The notes beneath the pieces were generated by a model. The model did no database searches and was not told the DNA's origin. It worked only from the letters and a program-made list of their open reading frames with translations. A program made the position numbers and the translations under genes. Below, one piece after another: positions 6,896 to 12,489 of a DNA stretch of 12,489 bases. Each line of letters opens with the position of its first letter. Position 1 is the first letter of the stretch. The stretch is from assembly GCA_902767285.1 (NCBI GenBank), contig CACXHC010000088.1, positions 1-12,489 of the forward strand. Direction: 5' to 3'. This stretch comes from an uncultured Ruminococcus sp. (lineage in GTDB: Bacteria > Bacillota > Clostridia > Oscillospirales > Acutalibacteraceae).

Positions 6896-6924
6896 ATTCT
6901 ACCACTTATTGAGAATTTTGTCAA
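6896..6924 (-). promoter_or_regulatory. Sigma-70-type promoter of zur-znuC-znuB
   Basis: TTGACA (6924-6919), a 17-base spacer and TAGAAT (6901-6896) form a near-consensus promoter. The predicted start is near 6889, just before the palindromic operator. It also supports starting the regulator CDS at 6848, since the ATG at 6887 would be almost at the 5' end of the RNA. Confidence 0.85.
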
Positions 6925-6987
6925 GGCAGGCAAAATCTGCAAACTGTACAAACCAAATACAACGCAAAGAGTACCGTATATTTACAA

Positions 6988-7032
6988 GAAGTTTTTTCCC
7001 CGCTTTTTTCAAAAAGCAGGAGAAATTGCTTC
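6988..7032 (-). terminator. Hairpin overlapping the 3' end of trpA, possible trp operon terminator
   Basis: An imperfect inverted repeat. The arms 6988-7009 and 7011-7032 pair as GAAG/CTTC at the outside, then a G-rich/C-rich block, then GCTTTTT/AAAAAGC around the trpA TGA stop codon. The right arm is coding sequence for the last residues of TrpA. No run of U follows on the minus strand, so it is an atypical terminator. Its layout (AGTTTTTT, GC block, T6-C-A5 centre) resembles the hairpin element at 5-113. Confidence 0.5.
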
Positions 7033-7788
7033 TTTCATGGTTTTAACATATTCGCCTACATACTCGGGAGCCTGCTTGCCGTGCTTTTCGAGTATCTTGA
7101 CTATAGCTGAACCGACAATAACTCCATCAGCAATTTCTGACATTTGGGCTGCTTGCTCGGGTGTGGAAATTCCAAATCCTATTGCACATGGAACATTCGT
7201 GTTTTCTCGAATAACCGATACTATCGCTTTCAAATCCGTTGTTATTTCTTTTCTGACACCTGTAACGCCTAAGCTGGATACAAGATAAATAAATCCTTCG
7301 GCTTCTTTGGCTATCATGCCTATACGCTCGTCTGAAGTCGGGGCTATAAGTGAAATCAAATCTACATCATATTTATGACATATCGAAATAAACTCATCCT
7401 TCTCCTCAAAAGGAATATCGGGAAGAATAAGCCCGTCAATTCCGATTTCCTGACAAATGCTTATGAATTTTTCTGCACCGTAAGAAAATACTACGTTTGC
7501 GTATGTCATAAATACAAGCGGAATTGTAACATCTTTTCTTAAATCTTTTACAAATTCAAATATTTTGTTGGTGTTTACTCCGCCAGCTAACGCACGAATA
7601 TTTGCCCCTTGAATAACCGGGCCTTCGGCTGTCGGATCTGAGAATGGTATGCCTAATTCTATTAAATCGGCACCGTTTTTTACTGCTTCTTTTACTGCTT
7701 TTGCGGTGGTTTCCAAATCGGGATCTCCGCAAGTAATAAATGGAATGAATGCTTTTCCGTTTTTAAATGCTTGTGAAATTTTGCTCAT
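7009..7788 (-). CDS. trpA: Tryptophan synthase alpha subunit
   Basis: TrpA cleaves indole-3-glycerol phosphate to indole and glyceraldehyde-3-phosphate, normally inside an alpha2-beta2 complex that channels indole to TrpB. The 259-residue TIM barrel has the full family pattern: FIPFITCGDPD (14-24), ELGIPFSDP with catalytic Glu44, AEGPVIQ (54-60), a PDIPFEE loop, SSLGVTG, and the phosphate loops GFGIS and VGSAIV. The second catalytic acid, Asp60 in E. coli, is Glu55 here, a conservative change I recall from other Firmicutes TrpA proteins. The start at 7788 has AAGGAGG 9 bases upstream, overlapping the end of trpF only 5 bases away. It is the last gene of the operon, and trpB is missing from its usual place just upstream. 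Confidence 0.95.
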   Translation of the reverse strand: MSKISQAFKNGKAFIPFITCGDPDLETTAKAVKEAVKNGADLIELGIPFSDPTAEGPVIQGANIRALAGGVNTNKIFEFVKDLRKDVTIPLVFMTYANVVFSYGAEKFISICQEIGIDGLILPDIPFEEKDEFISICHKYDVDLISLIAPTSDERIGMIAKEAEGFIYLVSSLGVTGVRKEITTDLKAIVSVIRENTNVPCAIGFGISTPEQAAQMSEIADGVIVGSAIVKILEKHGKQAPEYVGEYVKTMKEAISPAF

Positions 7789-7793
7789 AATAG

Positions 7794-8396
7794 TTATCCT
7801 CCTTCATTTACGGCAGTAATAAATAACTGCATTTTTTCTTTATCTTTTTTGCCATTTGTTTCAATTCCCGAACTGACATCAACCGCAAATGGTTTTAAAT
7901 ATCTTATGGCCTGTGCAACATTGTCCGCATCTAATCCGCCTGCAAGAAAATACGGTTTTTTGATGTGCTGTACGAGTTTCCAGTCGAAAGATTTTCCCTC
8001 TCCCATTCCTTTATCAAAAAGAATATAATCGGCATTGGTGATTTCGGCATTTTTTACATCTTGCTCCGAATGAATTTTCAATGCCTTTATAACAGTTTTA
8101 TTTGTTTTATCTTTTATGAGATCTATATACTTATTATCTTCATTTCCATGAAGTTGAGCTATATCAATTACATTTTCGTTTAAAAGCTCGATTACTGTAT
8201 CTGAACTTTCGTCTACAAACACTCCCACGGCTTTTATATTTGGAGAAAGAATTTTCTTCAAATCGGCAGCCTTTTCGGGAGTGATGTAACGCTTGCTCTT
8301 TTTGAAAAACACAAAGCCGATGTAATCCGGTTTAAGTTCGTTGACAAACGAAATATCTGTTTGAGTTGTTAATCCGCAAAATTTAATTTTCGTCAT
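7794..8396 (-). CDS. trpF: Phosphoribosylanthranilate isomerase
   Basis: TrpF isomerizes N-(5-phosphoribosyl)anthranilate to the CdRP used by TrpC. The 200-residue protein is of normal length for a monofunctional enzyme. Motifs: KFCGLT with catalytic Cys7, DYIGFVFFKKSKRY (24-37), VGVFVDE (57-63), QLHGNE (81-86), catalytic Asp128 in LFDKG, LAGGL (151-155) and DVSSGIE (173-179). The start at 8396 overlaps the trpC stop as ATGA, and AGAGG lies 6 bases upstream, so translation is coupled. Confidence 0.95.
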   Translation of the reverse strand: MTKIKFCGLTTQTDISFVNELKPDYIGFVFFKKSKRYITPEKAADLKKILSPNIKAVGVFVDESSDTVIELLNENVIDIAQLHGNEDNKYIDLIKDKTNKTVIKALKIHSEQDVKNAEITNADYILFDKGMGEGKSFDWKLVQHIKKPYFLAGGLDADNVAQAIRYLKPFAVDVSSGIETNGKKDKEKMQLFITAVNEGG

Positions 8397-9175
8397 GACA
8401 GACCTCTGAGTTCGTTTAACTTTTGTTTTTTGTCTGTGGCTCTCATAAGGGTTTCGCCTATGAGAACGGCGTCTGCTCCGATTTCTCTGAGTTTTTGTAC
8501 ATCCTGTTCAGATGTAACTCCGCTTTCGGATACAAACAAAATATCATTCGGAACAAGTTTACGCAATTTTCTGCTGTTTTCGGTGTCAACGCTGAAATCT
8601 TTCAAATTGCGGTTGTTTACTCCGATAATTCTTGCACCCGATTTAAGGGCTGTTTCAACTTCGCCTTCGTCATGAGCTTCAACCAAAGCCGATATTCCCA
8701 AATCATCGCATATCTGTATATAGTTTGTGATTTGCTCGCTTTCTAATATAGAACATATCAGAAGAACTGCTGATGCACCTAATATTTTTGCTTCGTATAT
8801 CATGTACTCGTCAACTGTGAAATCTTTTCTCAGACACGGTATTTTTACTGTTGAGGCGATTTGTTTGAGATATTCGTTACTGCCGAGAAACCATTTCGGT
8901 TCGGTCAGTACTGAGATACAATCCGCACCGGCAATTTCGTAATCTTTCGCAATTTGAAGATATGGAAAATCCGGAGATATAACTTTTTTTGACGGTGACG
9001 CTTTTTTACATTCGCATATAAACGATATATCGGATTTGCCGAGTGCTTTTTCAAAACAAAAATCTCCTTTCGGCATATCCAACGCACATTTTTGTATTTC
9101 GTTCAATGGAACGGATTTTTTAGCGATTTCACAGCGTTCGAGTGCGTGTTCTGCAAGCTGATTAAGAATTGTCAT
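8393..9175 (-). CDS. trpC: Indole-3-glycerol phosphate synthase
   Basis: TrpC closes the indole ring, making indole-3-glycerol phosphate from CdRP with loss of CO2 and water. The 260-residue barrel has all expected signatures: ECKKASPS (55-62; Glu55, Lys57), RKDF with Lys117, VEAH with Glu167, GVNNRNL (185-191), SESG with Glu217, and the phosphate site IGETLM (239-244). It is not fused to TrpF, unlike in enterobacteria. The start overlaps the trpD stop codon by one base (TAATG), with GGAGG 7 bases upstream. Confidence 0.96.
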   Translation of the reverse strand: MTILNQLAEHALERCEIAKKSVPLNEIQKCALDMPKGDFCFEKALGKSDISFICECKKASPSKKVISPDFPYLQIAKDYEIAGADCISVLTEPKWFLGSNEYLKQIASTVKIPCLRKDFTVDEYMIYEAKILGASAVLLICSILESEQITNYIQICDDLGISALVEAHDEGEVETALKSGARIIGVNNRNLKDFSVDTENSRKLRKLVPNDILFVSESGVTSEQDVQKLREIGADAVLIGETLMRATDKKQKLNELRGLS

Positions 9176-10206
9176 TACTCAGCCTCCGCACGGTTGCTTA
9201 CTTCAATCAATTTTTCGAGAGTTTCGGTGGCTTTTCCGGAATCTATCAATTCAGTCGCAAGAGATATGCCTTGTTTAAAACTGTCGGCTTTTTGAGCTAT
9301 ATACAAAGCTGCTCCGGCATTCATCAAAACCGCATTGCGTTTGAATCCCTGTTCAACGCCGTTCAAAATATCTCTTGTTATTTGGGCATTTTGTTCGGGT
9401 GTTCCGCCTTTGAGGTCATCTTTTGTGCAACGCTCAAATCCAAAATCTTCGGGAGTTATAATATAAGATTTAAACCAACCGTCTTTTATCTCGCATATTT
9501 TGGTAGATGAACTAAGCGAAATTTCGTCCAGCTTATCTTGTCCGTAAACGACCATACCTCTTTTAACTCCGAGATTTATAAGAACCTGTGCGAGTGGTTC
9601 TACAAGATACTCGTCATACACGCCCAAAATTTGCATTGACGGCGATGAGGGATTTGTCAAGGGGCCGAGAATATTGAATACTGTTCTGAAACCAAGTTCA
9701 CGGCGAATCGCTCCTACATATTTCATTGACGTATGATATTTTTGAGCGAAGAAAAAGCACATACCAACTTCATTTAAAAGCTCGATACAACGATTGGGAC
9801 TTTGATTTATGTTTACACCGAGAGCCTCAAGACAATCGGCTGTTCCACTTGATGATGACGCAGCTCTGTTACCGTGCTTTGCGACTTTTACTCCGCCGGC
9901 AGCCGCAACAATGGCAGATGTAGTCGAAATATTGAAACTGTGTGCATTATCTCCGCCCGTGCCGACAATCTCAAGAACGTCCATACCTGTATTTACTTTT
10001 GTGGCATGGTCACGCATAGCGGCGGCACAACCGGCGATTTCGTCTGTTGTTTCGGCTTTTGCACTTTTGGTCGAAAGTGCCGCAAGAAATGCCGCATTCT
10101 GTGTAGCTGATGTTTCTCCGCTCATGATTTCGTTCATAACGCTGTATGCCTCGTCATAAGTGAGATCCTCTTTGTTTACAATTTTTACGATAGCTTCTTT
10201 AATCAT
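9175..10206 (-). CDS. trpD: Anthranilate phosphoribosyltransferase
   Basis: TrpD transfers phosphoribose from PRPP to anthranilate. The 343 residues are standard for the free-standing enzyme; the N-terminal glutaminase domain found fused in E. coli is a separate gene here. The PRPP/anthranilate loops are present: GTGGD (82-86), NIST (92-95), KHGNR (110-114), the following Ser-rich loop, and the LGPLTNP loop. The start at 10206 has AAGGA 9 bases upstream, 21 bases after the trpG stop. This is the widest gap between genes of the operon. Confidence 0.96.
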   Translation of the reverse strand: MIKEAIVKIVNKEDLTYDEAYSVMNEIMSGETSATQNAAFLAALSTKSAKAETTDEIAGCAAAMRDHATKVNTGMDVLEIVGTGGDNAHSFNISTTSAIVAAAGGVKVAKHGNRAASSSSGTADCLEALGVNINQSPNRCIELLNEVGMCFFFAQKYHTSMKYVGAIRRELGFRTVFNILGPLTNPSSPSMQILGVYDEYLVEPLAQVLINLGVKRGMVVYGQDKLDEISLSSSTKICEIKDGWFKSYIITPEDFGFERCTKDDLKGGTPEQNAQITRDILNGVEQGFKRNAVLMNAGAALYIAQKADSFKQGISLATELIDSGKATETLEKLIEVSNRAEAE

Positions 10207-10227
10207 GGTTGACTTTCCTTTCTGTTT

Positions 10228-10791
10228 TTAATTCATGAAATTTTCAAGCATTATTTTTCCGTTGGGAGTTAAAATGGATTCGGGGTGAAACTGTACTCCG
10301 AATATTTTATAATCTTTATGTTGAACAGCCATTATTTCGCCGTCTGACGTGCGAGCGGTGATTTTTAGACAATCGGGCATTGTATCGGCATCAGCGGCGA
10401 GAGAATGGTATCTTGCAACCAAATCGCTTTCGGGACAATTCTTGAAAAGCGGACAACTCATATCAAAATCGACTTTTGATTGTTTGCCGTGCATGAGTTT
10501 TTTTGCATAAGTGATTTTTGCACCGTATGCCGAGCATATAGCCTGATGTCCCAAACAAACGCCCAACGTAGGAATATCCTTGCTGACCGTCTTGGCTGTT
10601 TCGATTATTATTCCTGCGTTTTCGGGTCTGCCGGGGCCGGGAGATATGATTATTCTTTCGGGAGAAAGACGGCGTATATCTTCAACTGTAATTTCGTCAT
10701 TACGCACAACTTTTATATCGGGATTTATACTGCCGACAAGCTGGTATAAATTATAAGAAAAACTGTCGTAATTATCTATCAATAGAATCAT
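10228..10791 (-). CDS. trpG: Anthranilate synthase glutamine amidotransferase component
   Basis: This class I glutamine amidotransferase supplies ammonia to TrpE. The 187-residue protein has the start MILLIDNYDSF, an oxyanion strand SPGPG (50-54), the nucleophile Cys79 in GVCLGHQ, and the His169/Glu171 pair in FHPES. The same family includes PabA, and in some Firmicutes one protein serves both folate and tryptophan synthesis; that is possible here because no other amidotransferase can be seen. The start overlaps the trpE stop as ATGA, with AGGAGG 7 bases upstream, which fits equal production of the two subunits. Confidence 0.95.
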   Translation of the reverse strand: MILLIDNYDSFSYNLYQLVGSINPDIKVVRNDEITVEDIRRLSPERIIISPGPGRPENAGIIIETAKTVSKDIPTLGVCLGHQAICSAYGAKITYAKKLMHGKQSKVDFDMSCPLFKNCPESDLVARYHSLAADADTMPDCLKITARTSDGEIMAVQHKDYKIFGVQFHPESILTPNGKIMLENFMN

Positions 10792-12254
10792 AATTCATCC
10801 TCCTGAGCGATTTCCAAAGCTTTCAACGATGCCTTTGCTTTATTTAAACACTCCTGAAATTCTTTTTCGGGATCGGAATCGGCGACTATTCCCGCACCGC
10901 TTCTTACAAAAACTTTACCGTTTTTTTTGTAGATAATTCGAATGGCTATGCAAGTATCCATGTTGCCCGTAAAATCGATATATCCGATTGCACCGCCGTA
11001 GATTCCTCGCTTATTTTTTTCCAGTTCGCCGATAAGACAGCAAGCTCGAATTTTGGGAGCCCCCGAGAGAGTACCTGCCGGCAAAACAGATTCAACCGCA
11101 TCGAGAGCGTCTTTGTCATCTCTGATTTCGCCACGGACAGTTGAACCTATGTGCATAACGTGAGAATATCGTTCGATAGAATGAAGTTTTTCGACTGATA
11201 CAGTACCAAATTTGCTTATTTTTCCGAGGTCGTTTCTGCCCAAATCGACAAGCATATTGTGTTCGGCAAGTTCTTTTTCATCTGCGAAAAGTTCTTGCTG
11301 TAAACGAAAATCTTCTTTTTCGTTTTTACCTCTGGGACGAGTTCCCGCAAGCGGGAACGTGTGGAGAACACCGTTCTCAAGTTTAACAAGGGTTTCGGGC
11401 GAGGCTCCGGCAACTTCCACATCTGTTCCCGAAAAGTAGAACATATACGGCGATGGATTTATTGTTCGCAAAACACGATAGGCATTCAGCAAACTGCCTT
11501 CAAAAGATGCCGAAAGTCTGTTAGACAGAACTATCTGAAAAATATCGCCCTCGTAAATATAGTTTTTGGCTTTTTCGACCATATCGCAATACTGTTCTTT
11601 GTTGAAAAGCGGAGTTACCTCACTCAACAACTTGCCGCCTTTTTCGTGTTTTTTCTCACCGTTTTTAAGAAGTTTTTCGAGTTGAGCCAACTCCATAACA
11701 GCTTTATTGTATTCGGTTTCTATGTCATCGAGCTTCATATTTACAATAAGAATGATTTTTTGTTTCATATTGTCGAAGGCAATAACTTTATCAAAGAGCA
11801 TTAAATCGATGTCTTTGAATGCTTCGCTGTCATCGACATCACATTTAACAGAAGGCTCACTGTAACTGAGATAATCGTAAGAGAAATATCCCACAAGACC
11901 GCCTGTGAATGTAGGAAGATAATCAAAATGCGGACTTTTGTAATTGTTTAGAATTTGTCTTAAATAGTGATTAGGATCATTTGTTTTTAATGTGACCTCC
12001 CCCATTTTCAAATCACCATTAATACAAGTTATCTCCATTTTCGGGTCATACCCCATAAACGTGTAGCGACCCCATTTGTCATTAGCCTGTGCCGATTCGA
12101 GCATATAACAGTGAGTAGAAACATTTTTGAGGATTCGCATTGTTTCTATTGGTGTTATGAAATCGGAAAGGATCTCACAGCTTACCGGAAGAACATTATA
12201 TTTGCCGATTTCGGCAATTTCTTTTATTTTTTCAAAAGTCGGGTTAATTTTCAT
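10788..12254 (-). CDS. trpE: Anthranilate synthase component I
   Basis: TrpE converts chorismate plus ammonia to anthranilate, the committed step of tryptophan synthesis. The 488-residue protein has an N-terminal domain with MLES (51-54), the counterpart of the LLES motif that binds feedback tryptophan. The C-terminal chorismate-binding domain has INPSPYMFY (265-273), GASPE (283-287), PLAGTRPRG (301-309), LVDLGRND (335-342), AGTLSGAPK (393-401) and RSGAGIVADSDPEKE (451-465). Retention of both tryptophan-site segments suggests it is still feedback-inhibited. I start it at the ATG at 12254, 10 bases after AAGGAG; the open frame runs to 12296, but that extension lies inside the T-box terminator. 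Confidence 0.96.
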   Translation of the reverse strand: MKINPTFEKIKEIAEIGKYNVLPVSCEILSDFITPIETMRILKNVSTHCYMLESAQANDKWGRYTFMGYDPKMEITCINGDLKMGEVTLKTNDPNHYLRQILNNYKSPHFDYLPTFTGGLVGYFSYDYLSYSEPSVKCDVDDSEAFKDIDLMLFDKVIAFDNMKQKIILIVNMKLDDIETEYNKAVMELAQLEKLLKNGEKKHEKGGKLLSEVTPLFNKEQYCDMVEKAKNYIYEGDIFQIVLSNRLSASFEGSLLNAYRVLRTINPSPYMFYFSGTDVEVAGASPETLVKLENGVLHTFPLAGTRPRGKNEKEDFRLQQELFADEKELAEHNMLVDLGRNDLGKISKFGTVSVEKLHSIERYSHVMHIGSTVRGEIRDDKDALDAVESVLPAGTLSGAPKIRACCLIGELEKNKRGIYGGAIGYIDFTGNMDTCIAIRIIYKKNGKVFVRSGAGIVADSDPEKEFQECLNKAKASLKALEIAQEDEL

Positions 12255-12274
12255 GATAAAAAATCTCCTTAAAC

Positions 12275-12311
12275 AAAAAAGTCCTTGACAGAACAAAAAT
12301 CTGTCAAGGAC
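12275..12311 (-). terminator. Conditional terminator of the trp T-box leader
   Basis: A perfect 11-bp stem (12281-12291 with 12301-12311) with a 9-base loop, followed on the minus strand by six T (12280-12275). The upstream arm contains CCTTGA, which alternatively pairs with the T-box to form the antiterminator. It lies 20 bases before the trpE start codon. Confidence 0.95.
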
Positions 12312-12489
12312 GAATAAATAAACTTACCCGCGGTGCCACCTTGATTTACAGCTATGGCTGTACACTTAGCGAGATACCAACATATCTCCGGCAATTAACA
12401 TCTGCCTACAACGTCATAGAATACTCCGAAAGCAAAGCTCCCGTTTGACTATGCCCTCCACGGCCCATTTGACAACTTGTTTCTTACCT
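12275..12489 (-). promoter_or_regulatory. T-box riboswitch of the trp operon, tRNA-Trp type (5' part cut by window edge)
   Basis: The 12328-12342 segment on the minus strand (AAGGTGGCACCGCGG) is the T-box consensus. Its acceptor-binding bulge UGGC would pair with GCCA, fitting the G discriminator base usual for bacterial tRNA-Trp. Upstream I can place Stem II (12449-12453 with 12415-12419, with an inner hairpin), a GGCA/TGCC stem suited to Stem IIA (12403-12406 with 12390-12393) and Stem III (12383-12388 with 12371-12376). A UGG at 12467-12465, preceded by AAA, is the best specifier candidate; the rest of Stem I and the promoter are outside the window. Antiterminator arms 12344-12339 and 12309-12304 (TCAAGG/CCTTGA) compete with the terminator. 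Uncharged tRNA-Trp should favour read-through into trpE. Confidence 0.93.

Noticed and set aside
6890..7288. 132-codon plus-strand frame across the trpA end and zur promoter
   Set aside because: It overlaps trpA antisense and the zur promoter, and has no family resemblance.
11361..11804. 147-codon plus-strand open frame inside trpE
   Set aside because: It is antisense to conserved trpE sequence; the translation looks like a random Phe/Ile-rich shadow.
12255..12296. N-terminal extension of TrpE to 12296
   Set aside because: It falls within the T-box terminator and its T-tract; the ATG at 12254 has AAGGAG at a suitable distance.
1..12489. CRISPR arrays, tRNA/rRNA genes, transposases, phage genes or defence islands
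   Set aside because: Nothing on either strand supports any of these; the genes are ordinary housekeeping, biosynthetic and transport genes plus one secreted hydrolase.

Overview
The window looks like chromosomal DNA from a low-GC Gram-positive bacterium of the class Clostridia, most like a Ruminococcus-type gut anaerobe. The grounds are AT-rich DNA with strong AGGAGG-type ribosome binding sites, a T-box leader on the trp operon, a secreted cell-wall hydrolase carrying a dockerin domain, an MtaB-type tRNA methylthiotransferase and a Fur-family/zinc ABC cassette with a 7-1-7 operator. The genus is an inference from gene content; no 16S or other marker is present. Twelve of the thirteen genes lie on the minus strand.

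Layout from left to right. At 1-113 there is a nested inverted repeat just past a two-gene unit of a calcineurin-like phosphoesterase (1312-1860) followed by an RtcB-type RNA ligase (112-1296). Upstream of that unit, and separated from it by an intrinsic terminator, is a secreted N-terminal-dockerin glucosaminidase (1928-3052). Next comes mtaB (3174-4484), divergently transcribed from the only plus-strand gene, a small HPr-like protein without the phospho-acceptor histidine (4610-4849). A zinc-uptake cluster follows: Fur/Zur-type regulator, ATPase and permease (6848 down to 4880). It has a clear sigma-70-type promoter overlapped downstream by a 15-bp palindromic operator.

The right half (7009-12489) is a tryptophan biosynthesis operon in the order trpE-trpG-trpD-trpC-trpF-trpA. 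It is preceded by a T-box riboswitch whose acceptor-binding bulge (UGGC) and probable specifier (UGG) fit tRNA-Trp. The reading frames overlap or nearly abut, so the genes should be translationally coupled. Together they convert chorismate to indole-glycerol phosphate. The tryptophan synthase beta gene, trpB, is absent from the slot between trpF and trpA, so the last step needs a beta subunit encoded elsewhere or is incomplete.

I see no mobile element, CRISPR array, tRNA or rRNA gene. No gap between genes exceeds 300 bases. I do not see a clearly novel multi-gene system. The most interesting points are the trpB-less operon, the histidine-less HPr-like gene, the phosphoesterase-RtcB pair, the N-terminal dockerin on a peptidoglycan hydrolase, and the nested hairpin element at the left edge.
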